DNA of 64,000 nucleotides from Proteromonas lacertae (taxonomy: Eukaryota; Sar; Bigyra; Opalinata; Proteromonadidae): the NCBI GenBank assembly GCA_002245135.1, contig NGBS01001164.1, positions 62,001 to 126,000 of the forward strand, read 5' to 3'. The notes beneath the pieces are model-generated. The model did no database searches. It was given only the letters and a program-made list of their open reading frames with translations, and had not been told where the DNA came from. Every line of letters starts with the position of its first letter. The stretch's first letter is position 1. Made by a program: the position numbers and the translations under genes. This document shows, piece by piece, positions 1 to 11,820 of this stretch.

Positions 1-508
1 ATTCATTAAAGTATATATCATAATTATTTAATTTGTTGAATAGTTTTTACCAGATACAAGATTCAGGACTAATACTGGTGATAATATACTAAAAGTAATA
101 TTGCATCCACTACAATATGAAACATTTGTAAGGAATATCAATATAATTGATGTTGATACTGGAGATAGGATTGGTAGTTGGAAATTAGTAGCTGCAATTC
201 AACCACCACCTGTAACAAGAGAATATAATATTAGATTAGACTTATATAAACCAGCCAAAAGAATTATCCAGTATCTTAATCCATGGAAACAAAATAGAGC
301 ATATCATTTATTTTCTAGTGATGAATCTTTGTTGAGAGTAGAAGCTAAAGAGTTTAGAGTGGAAGCTGGCCAATCTGGTGAAATTAGGTTATTTTTCCCT
401 GCTCAAGATGTTGCAAGAAGTGCTACTGTTTATATATTTGTGAATGGTGAAGCAGAAAAGACTGACGAATGCTTACAAGTAAACATAGTTGTTGGATCTA
501 TTGTATAA
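1..508 (+). CDS. NPHP4: Nephrocystin-4 (NPHP4) C-terminal end, partial
   Basis: This is the last part of a nephrocystin-4-like protein, a scaffold of the ciliary transition zone; the 5' part lies outside the window. A 33-nt intron (11-43, GTATAT...TAG) precedes the final exon, which reads from FLPDTRFRTNTGD to a TAA. The exon contains the Ig-like tail typical of NPHP4 (ILHPLQYETFVRNI, GDRIGSWKLV, SLLRVEAKEFRVEAGQ). Family assignment is by recognised pattern, not by a search. If correct it implies a ciliated or flagellated cell. The next gene on the same strand starts 160 bp downstream. Confidence 0.7.
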
Positions 509-627
509 CTAATAATAATAATATCATGTTTATTTTTCTTCATTTAATCCAAAAATAAAACAAAATAAATCATTGATACAACTGTTAATTAACAAAAACA
601 CTTTACATTTTAAAACAGCAAGCTTTA

Positions 628-634
628 GGCTTGA
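628..634 (+). promoter_or_regulatory. GGCTTGA promoter motif upstream of the phosphatase gene
   Basis: GGCTTGA lies 40 bp before the phosphatase ATG, followed directly by a second CTTGG. The same heptamer (or AGCTTGA) recurs close upstream of about ten genes in this window, so it is a probable core-promoter element. Function is inferred from position only. Confidence 0.5.
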
Positions 635-667
635 ACTTGGTTTGTTATATCATCTCTCTCATTAAGC

Positions 668-3539
668 ATGTATCGGATTGATGTAAATGAAGATGAAAAG
701 TATTGATTTTTTAATTTATTCGATATAGTGCAAATAAAACTGAGGTAGAAAGAACATCGGGGATAAATACAGAAACTCCGTATTTCTACTTTTCATTATT
801 GCTTTTAGAATAAATACAGAGATAAACCTAAAATTTCCAACGTATATAGCTCAGATTATTTTTTCTTAGAACTTTTCCGACTATTACTTCATCTGGAATA
901 AATAGTTTCTCTGTGACAAGTATAATATAACCATTTAATTTGAACCAATAGGCAGCAATAGAAAAGATTCCATAGTAACTATAGGAAGTGATACTTGCTG
1001 TATATTATCACCTGAAGATCGAGAAATCTGTGAAAACAATAAGAAATATAAAAATGATCCTTTAAATCACTTAGTAAGTGAAGTCTATAAGAATACATTT
1101 GTAATTGTTGAAGACACAATAACGATACAAGATGCAATATGTTTGTTGTATCAAAAGAAGTATAATTATCTATATTAATGCATGATATAGGTGTGATTCA
1201 CTGTTAATTACACATCAAAAGGCATATGTAAAATCATTGTCACGGACAGATATAGCTTGTTCTGTATTATCGAATGGTTTACTTCATGAAAACAAAACAC
1301 TTGAAGAAATAATTAAATTAGAAGAATCTGATAGTTGTAAAACCATCAGTTCATCAGCTACAATATTAGAATGTATGAGAAGGATGAAAAAAGAAGTATA
1401 AATTACATTATCATTATCTCTATTATAATAGGAAACAAATTATTTATTAGTGGAAGAAGGATCAAGTGGTTTAAGTGGAATAATAACTGAACATTCAATA
1501 TTTAATTATATTGGAGAACAGTTGGCTAAAAGTGTAGTATCCAATGGTGAAAATATGAGTCATTATGGATATAAAATAAAGAAATTTTTAGATTCATTAT
1601 GTATATATATATATTTCATTTTAATTATATATTTTCTATAGATTATCAATTTTTTATTCTTTTATTTCTCTTAGTAAATATCGCAATATTTATATCATCA
1701 TTCACATATATGAATTTCGATTTAGCAGTTATTATGAATTTACCATTCTCTGTAATTTTATTTATTGAATTATTAATAAGAATTAAAATCACTGGTGTAA
1801 AACATATGTGTAAAATAGATCTAACTGCAGGAATATTAACTGTACTCGCACTTCTAACAGGTATAGCATCAATAAAAGTAACAGACACATATGAAAGAGC
1901 AAGAATGGGAGTATATATAGTGAATATAGTGGTAACTACGTTGAGAGCTTTTGTATTAGGAATTATAAAAGCAATTCAATATAAAAAGAAAGTAATAAAA
2001 CATTCTAAACATTTAGTTAGTCAAAATAAAAGAAGATATAAGAAAGATGGATTTGATTTGGATTTAACTTATATAACTCCAAGATGTATAGCAATGTCTT
2101 TACCTTCAGAAAGTGTAGAGAGTATCTATAGAAATCCAATCAAAGAAGTTTCTCGATTCTTCAATACAAAACATCCAGATTGTTATAGAATCTATAACTT
2201 ATGTAATGAAAGAGATTATGATAGTAAATATTTCAATAATAAAGTGATGAAATATCCAATTCCTGATCATAATGTTCCAACACTTTGGACAATGCATGAA
2301 TTCGCTAGAGATGTGTTAAATTATTTAAATCAAAGTCCGTATAATGTAATAGCTGTTCATTGTAAAGGTGGAAAAGGAAGAACAGGTTGTATGGTTTGTG
2401 CATATTTGTTAGCAAGTGGTGTGTGTTTATCAGCTGAAGAAGCATTGAAATTGTTTAAAGAGAAAAGAACTTATTGTGAAGATAATGGAGATGAAGAAAA
2501 GAATGAAAATGAAGGGGATGATGATGGTAATGGTAATAATACTGGCAGTAGAAGAGATTTAAAATTAGCAATAACAAAGATGAAGAAGAAACATCAAGGA
2601 GTGAGTGGTCCAAGTCAAATTAGATTTGTAAATTATTATGAAAGATTTCTATTAGAATTAAAAGAACTGTATAATTCAAATCCTGATTTATTTATGTCAA
2701 CATCAACCACTCCAATTATTGAAGAAAGAAAGAATAATAATGGTATTACAACAATACCAGAATCAAGTAGTTCTGGTGAAAATAAGAATAAAGGATCAGG
2801 TGATTCAAATAATGAAGATATTAGGAATATATTAAAAGATCATCCAGAAAGTGTAATATCATTAAGGACAATGGGAGGATTTAGACATTTAAATACATCA
2901 TTAGGAAAAGATCGAACTCTAGAAAATATATTAAATACTCCACAATTAGAGACAGATAAAACAATTCAATCAAAATCAGCACCAAATTCAAGAAGAAAGG
3001 CTGATAGTTCTTCACTTTGTTGCAGTTCTACAAATGATATTCACCAAATATATAAAATGTCTCAATGTAATTTGTCGCAATTATTATATGATAATTTTGT
3101 TAAGAAAGTTGAAGTAAATGAAATTGTTATAAAAAATGTATATATATATATATATTATTATTTGTTTAGTTACCCAAACTATGCCATTGCACTCATATAT
3201 TTTCTATTACAGATTATCAAGGTAATACATTGTGGGAAGAGAATCTTAGTAATAGTGGTAAAGAGAATAAAATGATTGTTTTAAAACCAGGAATAAAAGT
3301 TATTGCTGAGTTTAAATTCTCATTGAAAAATACTTTCTTCATATGGTTTAATTCATAGTATACATTTTCAATTTTTATCGATTTTTTAGTTTTGTGAAGG
3401 AAGAAATGTCGTTAGGTAAGAAAGAAATCGATGAAGCATGTAGAAATCCAAAGTATATTTTGTTTTTTTATTGTTTCTTTATAGATTTAATTCAAATTTT
3501 CAAATCGATTTTCGTTTTACCGAAACTCCTTTAATTTAA
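668..3539 (+). CDS. CBS-domain + voltage-sensor-like + PTEN-family phosphatase (VSP/TPTE-like)
   Basis: Splicing ten introns (700-728, 780-808, 842-869, 920-951, 1160-1190, 1396-1431, 1601-1641, 3138-3169, 3358-3389, 3453-3484) gives an uninterrupted 849-aa protein. Residues about 95-235 resemble a CBS-domain pair (TFVIVEDTITIQDAI, DSLLITHQKAYV, GLSGIITEHSIFNYI). Residues about 250-372 hold four hydrophobic segments like a voltage-sensor domain; the S4-like helix has few charges (TTLRAFVLGIIKAIQYKKK). The phosphatase domain follows, with P-loop HCKGGKGRTG near residue 489, the signature of voltage-sensing phosphatases and TPTE; Cys, Arg and both Lys are present. An acidic Asn/Glu/Gly insert follows the active site. 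The C-terminus is a PTEN-type C2 domain ending in strands FFIWFNSYF and FNSNFQIDFRF. Such enzymes dephosphorylate phosphoinositides at the membrane; whether voltage gates this one is open. The CBS module is the unusual part. Confidence 0.85.
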
Positions 3540-3797
3540 ATTATATTTCATTGTATCTAGCAATTATACTATTTTTTTTTTAATTTTTATGATGATTATT
3601 TGTAAAATATAGAAATTTCATATTCATAGTCATTAGTAATGTCATATATTGCTTTATATGATGTTATTTATCTCTAAAACACACAAATTATGAAACAAAT
3701 ATTGATAATTAATTAATTCATTAAAGAATTGAGAATAAAGTAATAATAATAATATAAAAGCCATATGTGTGTATGTTTAAACTATTTATAATGATAT

Positions 3798-5168
3798 CTA
3801 CACTCTAACTTCAAACACTCCATTCTGAATACCTCTTCTAAAATTGCTAGTCACTTTAGCATCCATCATATTCACAATCTTAAAATTCTTCATTTGTAAT
3901 CCTGATACAGTTCTTCCTGGAGCACTAAACAACAACGAAATAGTTGATTTATCTTTAGGTATAGAAGAACCATGTTTCAGTAATATTTTACCAGTTAATT
4001 GAGGTGTAATTAGTTCTGGAATCTTTCCAATTGCCCATTTTATCATCTTAGTAGATGGGTCAAAGGATGCATAACCAGTATTTACCTCAAATGTTACCAT
4101 ACTAACACATTCAGGGAATGGAATCTTTACATGAATATTATCTAATGGTAAATAAGGTGTATTATTTACTACAGGTGCATATCTTGTACCAACCATAACT
4201 TCTATTCTACCTTGAACTGAATTGTCTTCCATCGTATTGTAAGTTAATATTGGTTTACAGTAGATTGGAACATTTACTTCCACACTTTCAGGTAAGCTAT
4301 ATTCCATTAACTATGTATATAATATATAATAATAATAATTATACAATAAATGATCCATCTGGAGGTATGAATGATAATATACTTGAAGAAGCCCATGTTC
4401 TTAGTCTGACACATGGATGGAATGTTGGATTTAATAATAATGATGGATTATTGAATTCAATTGATATATCTGGTGTACCATTAACATAACATCGACAATA
4501 TAATGTTCCTGCTACACTACAACGAACTGTCTTACCATTTCTATTATATTATATTCATATGTTATATACGAAACAATGCAATTCAATCTTTCTACACAAT
4601 CACAGGTAACTTCATTTGCATTATATTGAACTCCTTTACGTCTCCATGATATAGCAGATAATGCATTACCTGGTAAAAATTCACTTACATTTGATTGACC
4701 AGATAATATTGATGTAAGACGATTTGCTACTGTTGGAACTCGAACCATTGCCATTAAAGAGTTTGGTTCGGTTAATAGTGGATATCCATAATCTACCATA
4801 TCCTCTAATAATTGAAATACTGTTGTAAAATTGGTTTTTATTGTATCGACTGTGATGAGTTGGAAGTAAGCAACTAGAGTTGCATGTATTCTATTAAGTA
4901 AATCGATTACCATTAAAGGAGGAACTTCTCTACTCAATGCTGCAAGGTAAATTACAGAATCTCTTCTAGAGTTAATAAGGTAATAACGTGGTGTTGCTAT
5001 TATTGGTAAAACATTCTAAAAAACATAATAATGATATTATACATCAACTGACTTTACTGCTTGAACTTCATTCCAAAATAATTCACAAACACCTCTACCA
5101 ATGGTCTTCCTCCAATGTTTTTCAAGAACTACTTCTCCTTTTGTTGACATTATAAACAATGACTCCAT
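3798..5168 (-). CDS. AP3M: AP-3 complex subunit mu
   Basis: Medium chain of the AP-3 adaptor, which sorts cargo from endosomes or trans-Golgi to lysosome-related compartments. Three introns (5016-5042, 4541-4569, 4311-4344) yield 426 aa, the normal family length. The N-terminal longin domain starts MESLFIMSTKGEVVLEKHWR; the linker has ISWRRKGVQYNANEV; the mu homology domain has FHPCVRLRTW, LSFIPPDGSF and ends GIQNGVFEVRV. The mu-3 type is favoured over mu-1/2 by the short N-terminal motif and the shape of the C-terminus. The gene is tail-to-tail with the phosphatase gene and divergent from the first glycosyltransferase gene. Confidence 0.85.
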
Positions 5169-5485
5169 ATTTCCTACAAAAATCCTTTTCTAAAAAAAAA
5201 GATTGAGAAAAAACTTGGCTTGATATGAAACGATAATATTAATAAAATTGAAATATCAATACATACAAGATGGTTCTTAGTAAATAATAATTATAAAAGT
5301 AATAAAAACTACAGTAATAGTATTTCTAAAAACATATTATCTTCTGGAGCAAGATTCGGAGTGAAGATTATAAAACAATGTACATATCTCTGGACTTTGA
5401 TCGTTAAGAAATGGAAAGAGTAATATTAAATGAAATAGAATGACATTATTGAAAAGATAACATTTGAAACGGATATATTTTTGAA
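5169..5485. promoter_or_regulatory. Divergent promoter, AP-3 mu / glycosyltransferase 1
   Basis: The 317-bp spacer carries GGCTTGA (5217-5223) and GAAACG (5227-5232) side by side 50-65 bp above the AP-3 mu start. A second GAAACGG (5466-5472) sits 14 bp above the glycosyltransferase ATG. The segment from about 5212 is echoed at 6450 ahead of the second glycosyltransferase gene, so the upstream region was duplicated too. No ORF or RNA gene is apparent. Confidence 0.5.
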
Positions 5486-6322
5486 ATGGTGTATTTTATT
5501 TTTGTTATTTCAGGAGTAATATTAATTGTATCAACTCTATATTATTTAAATAAACAAACGTATCGATCAAAAATTTATAAAGCATTGGTATTAGTAAAGG
5601 TAAGAAACCCAACAAAATCTCAAATACGAAGATACCGTAAATGGAAAAGTATGATGGATGATGAATACAAATTAGAAATTTTAAGTGATAAAGACTTGAA
5701 AATACCAAATATGACAGTAAATGTGATTTACCCTGAAGAACTATTTAAAAAATGGCCAAACATATTAAAAATGGGAGGTATGTGCTATAATCGAGGTACT
5801 TCATATACAATGTGGGTAGCTATTGTTGAACATTACATATTATGTGCTGTAAAGTCAAAATTTAGATTCAAATATTTATGGATGGTTGAGCAAGATTTAG
5901 GCTATTCTGGTAATTTGTATGAATTCATGAAACAATATGAGAATGACAATGTTGATGTAATTTCTATAGACTACTGGAAAAAGAAAACATCTTTTTGGAC
6001 TGAATGTTTTACTCCTGAATACTACAATTGGAGGATTAAATATCATTATAATTACAAATACCAGAGTTATAATTGGATTACTCGTTTGAGTAACAAGGCA
6101 ATAAACTTATTATATAATGAGTTTGAATTAGGAAGACATGTAGCAAATGAGGAAGCATTGCCTGAAAGACTTGAACCTCTAAAAATGACTTATAAAGCAA
6201 TTAATTCGAGTTACAATGGATATAAGCTAAATTGGAATGCACGAGTACATGCAAAAGAATGGGAACAAATATTAAACAACACAGATCATAAAAATAAAAT
6301 ATTCCATGCTTTGAAATTCTAG
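5486..6322 (+). CDS. Type II membrane glycosyltransferase-like protein, tandem copy 1
   Basis: Intronless 278-aa protein with an N-terminal signal anchor (about residues 3-22, FIFVISGVILIVSTLYYL) and a short cytosolic end, the topology of Golgi glycosyltransferases. The core contains YLWMVEQDLGYSGN, resembling the acidic nucleotide-sugar motif (W-x-x-E-x-D) of poorly characterised protist glycosyltransferase-like families, followed by aromatic-rich segments (YKYQSYNWITRLSNKAI). Donor and acceptor are unknown and activity is inferred. A paralogue of equal length lies 420 bp downstream in the same orientation. A 94-bp stretch (5870-5963) is almost identical between them while the rest has diverged, suggesting local conversion or strong constraint. 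Confidence 0.6.
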   Translation: MVYFIFVISGVILIVSTLYYLNKQTYRSKIYKALVLVKVRNPTKSQIRRYRKWKSMMDDEYKLEILSDKDLKIPNMTVNVIYPEELFKKWPNILKMGGMCYNRGTSYTMWVAIVEHYILCAVKSKFRFKYLWMVEQDLGYSGNLYEFMKQYENDNVDVISIDYWKKKTSFWTECFTPEYYNWRIKYHYNYKYQSYNWITRLSNKAINLLYNEFELGRHVANEEALPERLEPLKMTYKAINSSYNGYKLNWNARVHAKEWEQILNNTDHKNKIFHALKF

Positions 6323-6740
6323 TAATTTATTTATTCTCCTTTAATATTTATGATTTATAATTTATATAATGTTTATTAGATTAATTACAAAAATATTATT
6401 TCATTTTAAAACTACAATATTGTTATTTTTGAATTATAAAAATAAAATAAACTTGGCTTGATGAAGAAACGATCATATTTATAAAAATGAAATGCACCAC
6501 AGACTTAAGCATATATGCAATAATAATAATGCTGATTAGGAGTATCATCATGATTAAATACAAAATAAACTAATATTCTTCGGAACAAAAAATGATTTGG
6601 TGTGAAAAATAATCAACAGAGTATATATTTGATATATATAAGTGTTTTTAAAATATATTATAATTTTAAGGGTTTTATCATGCTCATGATTGAAAAGGTA
6701 ATTTTTATGAAACCGTCGAATTTTTGAAACTGAAAAAAGA
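6323..6740 (+). promoter_or_regulatory. Intergenic region with duplicated promoter block upstream of copy 2
   Basis: This 418-bp AT-rich spacer contains GGCTTGA (6455-6461) and GAAACG (6466-6471) in the same order as the block at 5217-5232. It also contains a diverged copy of the segment around 5341-5365. The core motifs are about 280 bp above the ATG in both copies, so these genes may have long 5' leaders. A weaker GAAACCG sits near 6707. No gene is seen here. Confidence 0.4.
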
Positions 6741-7577
6741 ATGTGTGAAAGTGTATGTGTAATAATAAGCTTAATTTTGGCAGTGCTACTGACATGCATC
6801 AAAAATAAACATAAATATCATCCATATATATATAAAGCTATGGTTTTAGTTAAAGTCTCAAATCCTACAAAGTCCCAAATTCAGAGATACTACAAATGGA
6901 AAGAATCTATGAGTAGTGAATATAAATTCGAGATTTTGAGTGATAAAAACTTCACACTGCCGAATATAACTGTTAATGTAGTAAAGCCAGAAGAGCTATT
7001 TAGAAAATGGCCAAACATGTTAAAAATTGGAGGACAATGTTATAATAAGGGTGTTTCATATACAATGTGGATATGTATTGTTGAACATTATGCTTTATTC
7101 GTTAAAAAGTCGAATATCAAATTTAAATATTTATGGATGGTTGAGCAAGATTTAGGCTATTCTGGTAATTTGTATGAATTCATGAAACAATATGATAATG
7201 ACAATGTTGATGTAATTTTGAAAGAATGGTGGAAGCAGAATACTGGTTGGTGGTCTGAATGTTATACGCCAGAGTACTATATCTGGAGAGTAAAGTATCA
7301 TTATGGCTACAAATACCAGAGTTATAACTGGATCAGTAGATTAAGCTATAATGCAATAAACTTGTTATATAAGGAGTTTGAATTAGGAAGACATGTATTT
7401 AATGAGGAAGCACTACCTGAAAGAATAGGTCCTCTTAATATGACTTACAAATTCTTCAGTTCAAGCTCTTATGGATATAAATTAGATTGGAACGCTCGAG
7501 TTAATGAAAAAGAATGGAAGAGTATATTGAAAAATCCTAAACATCAAAACAAGTTATTTCATGCTCTAAAATTCTAA
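6741..7577 (+). CDS. Type II membrane glycosyltransferase-like protein, tandem copy 2
   Basis: Intronless paralogue of the preceding gene, also 278 aa, with a signal anchor at about residues 5-20 (VCVIISLILAVLLTCI). It keeps the WMVEQDLGYSGN core, the YKYQSYNWISRLS segment, the GRHVFNEEALPERIGP motif and the FHALKF C-terminus. The N-terminal anchors share almost no sequence, while the lumenal cores are very similar, as expected of a recent tandem duplication under catalytic constraint. Biochemical role is not assignable from sequence. The next gene is the convergent ABC transporter, 116 bp away. Confidence 0.6.
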   Translation: MCESVCVIISLILAVLLTCIKNKHKYHPYIYKAMVLVKVSNPTKSQIQRYYKWKESMSSEYKFEILSDKNFTLPNITVNVVKPEELFRKWPNMLKIGGQCYNKGVSYTMWICIVEHYALFVKKSNIKFKYLWMVEQDLGYSGNLYEFMKQYDNDNVDVILKEWWKQNTGWWSECYTPEYYIWRVKYHYGYKYQSYNWISRLSYNAINLLYKEFELGRHVFNEEALPERIGPLNMTYKFFSSSSYGYKLDWNARVNEKEWKSILKNPKHQNKLFHALKF

Positions 7578-7693
7578 ATATCTATCAATATTTTGCATTT
7601 ATTTTGTTTTTATTTAGCATTTTTATATTAAAATGAATAATGAAAACATAATTAATGAAAGAATAATAAACCAAATTCACTGATTAATAAATT

Positions 7694-10600
7694 CTATAAC
7701 ATTTGTCTTGTAGCTAATTGATGGTATAAACCACCTTCCATCTTCATCAATTCATCATGTTTACCAGCTTCCACTACTACACCATGATCTAACACAAAGA
7801 TTTTATCAGCATTTTGAATTGTACTTAAACGATGAGCAACTATTATACTTGTTCGATCACTACTTTCTAATAGTTTATCTATCTCTTCTTGAACTATCAA
7901 CTCACTTTCACTATCTAAAGCACTCGTTGCTTCATCTAATAATAGAATCTTTGGATTTCTTAAAATAGCTCTCGCTATAGCTATTCTTTGTTTTTGACCT
8001 CCACTTAAAGATCCACCTTTGTTTCCCACTTCGGTTTTATATCCATCAGGAAATTCCATTATGAAATTATGAGCATTCGCTGCTTTTGCTGCTGCAACTA
8101 CATCTTCATCACTTATTGATTCATTTCCATAATCTCCCATTCGAATATTTTCTTCGATTGTTCCACTGAATAAAACTGGTTCTTGACTTACTAAACCAAA
8201 TTGTTTTCTCAAATGTCTTATATTCATCGATTTTATTTCATTTCCATCTAGTAAGATTTCACCACTTTCAGTATTATAAAATCTTTCTAATAAACTAATT
8301 ATCGTTGATTTACCACATCCACTTGAACCAACTAATGCTACTTTTTCTCCTTTTTCTATCTTCAAATTCAATTTTCTTAATACTGGAACATCTAATCTAG
8401 TAGGATATCGGAATTTCACATCTTTAAACTCAATTTCACCTGATATTTCAGGTGTATCACCATCATTTGATGATATATCAACATCTGGTTTTGAATTAAC
8501 TATTTCAGATACTCTTTCTGTTGCTGTTTTTACTTGAGCAATATCGCTTGCAAAAGATGTTGAATTGCTTAATACTTGGGCTCTATTTAATAAATGAATA
8601 ATAATAATATATACATTGCATTTACTGAGACTAATACAGTTATTAAATTTCCAACAGGACATAAACCATCAATTGCCCATGTCCCTCCAAAACCAAATGC
8701 AATTGCAAATCCAGTCAAATCAAATGTTTCATAATATCCTTGTAAAATACCAGTATATTTGGCATCTAATATTCTTACCTTTAAAGATTCTTCTTCTGTT
8801 GATATAAATTTACCATTTATATATTCTTCTATTGATAGACTTTTTACAGTTTTGATATTATTAACAGATTCTGAGACAATTGAACCAACTTCTTCAGTTG
8901 GTTTCTTTGTTATTTTCATTATCTTTAATGCTGCTTTCATTCTCAAATAACCACCAAGAACAATAAATGGAATAATTGGAGACATTACTAATGCAACTTT
9001 CCAAGATGATATAGTTGCTAAAACTAATCCAATGATAATAGTAAACAATGTTTGAGCATACATACCTGATTTATCTTGAAGTGATGTTTGTAATAAGGAA
9101 ATATTACTTGAGAGTAAAGTTGTTATTCCACCTGTATTATGGTCATTATCATCATAATATTTGATATCTTGTTTCATTAGTGATCTATAACTCACATTTC
9201 TTACCTTTTTGGCAAATTTGGCACTAATACTACCAAACAAAATTGATTGTATTGCCATAAAAGAACACATCACAATATTAAATACAATCAAAGTTAAATA
9301 CCAATTTCTCATTTGAATCATTAATTCATGCATATCAGCTACATAAAATGAACTAACCATTCCTCCAAAGAATACTGAATAAGAAGGAAGTATTGCTCCA
9401 TTGATTATTGATGATATTAATGCAAATAAATTAATACATATATTATCAAATGCATATTTCATTATTGACCATGATGATGATTTTGATTGTTTTTTCTTGT
9501 CACCAATCTTTTCTGAATAAGTAGTATCATTTGGCCTTATTTCACTTGATTTTCTTATTTCATCTGTTGAAACTTTATCTTCTACTTCAACTGATGGACT
9601 TATAGGATTAGTATTATTAATAGCTTCATCTTTTTTTAACATTTGATTTTCTCTTAATTTTGAATATACTCCTCCTTTACTCATTAATTCTTTATGATTT
9701 CCTTGTTCTACAACTCTTCCTCCATCAATTACTATAATTTCATCAGCTGATTCTATTGTGGATAATCTATGAGCAACAATCAAAGTTGTTCTTTGTTTAT
9801 CTTTTAATAATTCATCTAATGCATCTTGGACTACTTTTTCACTTTCACTATCTAATCCACTAGTTGCTTCATCAAGAATTAATATGGATGGATCTCTTAT
9901 TAAAGCTCTAGCTATAGCTATTCTTTGTTTTTGTCCACCACTCAATGAATGACCTCCTTCACCAACTAATGTATCATAGCCATTAGGAAATTGATTAATA
10001 AAACTGTCAGCATTTGCTTGTTTTGCTGCTTTGATTATCTCTTCATCACTACAATCCAACTTTCCAAGTCTGATATTATCTTTCACACTTCCTCTGAATA
10101 GAATTGGTTCTTGACTTACAACACCAATTTTCATTCTATAGGAAGTTACATTATAGTTCTTTATATTTTTATCATCAACTAATATTTCACCTTCATATTC
10201 ATCATATAATCTTTGTAATAATTGTAATAGTGTTGATTTACCACATCCACTTGAACCAACTATACCTATCTTCTTTCCTGCTTCAATTGTAATATTCATA
10301 TCATTCAATGCATTTTGCTCTTTTCTATTTGGATAATGAAATTTTACATGTCTGTATTCAATCTTACCTTTTAATGATTCCACTTTTTCTCCATTTGATT
10401 TTTCTTTTGTATTTTCACTTTCTTCAATTGTTTTATACACTTCATATCCAGAACCACAAGCTTGATTGATAGCTTGAAGTGAAGGACTTAACATAAAAAG
10501 AGCCAATACACCAATACCGATAACAGATAGTGTAGAAAATACACCACCTCCATTTGAACATGTTTCACCTTTTATACACTGAAATGCTTCATCACACTAT

Positions 10601-11820
10601 AATAAATAAAATATTACTATTTATACAATATTTCTACCACCACAATCAGCTGATGAGAAATTATAATGTTCATTATTGCATACTGTCTTTAAATTCAATG
10701 TTGTATCATATCTATTTTCATACTCTGTAATATTTGGACAACTTCCACGAAAACTATTTTAGATAAACATTATTATTATTATATATAATATATACTCATT
10801 CATCATACCAAGTTTTTCTTCTCTGATTGTATGACTACCATACCAAAATCCAAGTCCAGAAGCATTATAAAAAACGAAATTCATAAATCCATTGCTAAAT
10901 CCAGCCATTTTGCATACTTTAATTGAAAATTGCTTGGCTTTTTCTGTTGCTTTTTCGTATAATTCAATAAATCGATTTTCAATTCCAAAGGATGATACTG
11001 TCTTTATTGAACCAATACTTTCTTCAGCAATACTACTGGATTCAGCATTTGCACTTTGTAAACTACTATAATATTTACCAGTTAAGCCTGCTATGTAGAA
11101 TGAAACAATTCCCAAAGGAAATGCTATTGCCATGTATACTAATGTAACTTGCCAACTTTGGGTAAATCCAATAATAAATGATGTGACTATTTGAGCTAAT
11201 GCTTTGAATAATTTACCAAATTCCATTCCCATACCTTGAGTCATCGCATTTGTATCATCAATCACTCTTGAAGCTAGTTTCTTGGAATCATTTTCATCAA
11301 ACCATGCTGCATTTTGATTCAGTAACACATTAAAATATTTGGCTCTTATACGACTGATTTGTCTCTCTAGAATTTAATAGATTTTTAAAAATACCTGATG
11401 ACAAACGAAATGCAGCGATAAATATCATTGCAGCTATACCAGAAGTTATTCCAAATCCTAAAATTCTAAATGCACTGTCTCTAACAGTCTTTTTCGACTA
11501 ATTATTGAATAAACAAATGATAAAAATACTTCATCAGCATCAATAATCTCTTCATCATTGACTGCATTGAATATATCCTTTAGGCAGTACATACAAATCG
11601 AATAGAAAGATCCATTCACTAAAGCAGCGATTATTCCTACAATAATCAAAAAAACATCACGACTATCAGCATATTTCCACAACTGAGTTTTATTAAGTAC
11701 TTTACTTTTAGATTTAACCTCATTCTCGGCCCTTGCTTGTTTTTCTAACTCAGAGTCACTTTTTTTATCGCTAATTAAGTGAACTTTCAACTCAGATGAT
11801 TTTGATTCCTTCTTGTCCAT
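7694..11820 (-). CDS. ABCB-type full ABC transporter (P-glycoprotein-like), copy 1
   Basis: Five introns (11498-11529, 11367-11394, 10754-10795, 10597-10626, 8583-8614) give 1,320 aa arranged TMD1-NBD1-TMD2-NBD2, the size of a P-glycoprotein. NBD1 has Walker A GSSGCGKST, signature LSGGQKQR and Walker B ILILDEATSGLD; NBD2 has GSSGCGKST, LSGGQKQR, ILLLDEATSALD and H-loop AHRLST, so both sites look catalytically complete. Such pumps export lipids or hydrophobic compounds across the plasma or organelle membrane; substrate is unknown. The loop between TM5 and TM6 of TMD1 carries an insertion with at least seven cysteines (CPN, VCNNE, DCGG, CDEAFQC, ETCSN). The last 765 bp of coding sequence are nearly identical to the neighbouring paralogue, unlike the rest. 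Confidence 0.9.
7703..8467 (-). repeat. Converted NBD2 tract, copy in ABC gene 1
   Basis: By eye this tract matches 12241-13005 with three mismatches (7841, 7884, 7904). The 563 bp from 7905 to 8467 are identical. Similarity collapses immediately outside it, which marks gene conversion rather than recent duplication of the whole gene. Confidence 0.85.

Noticed and set aside
1599-3275. Single-ORF start at 1599 for the phosphatase gene
   Set aside because: The first ~14 codons are translated intron 1601-1641; upstream exons splice in frame back to an ATG at 668.
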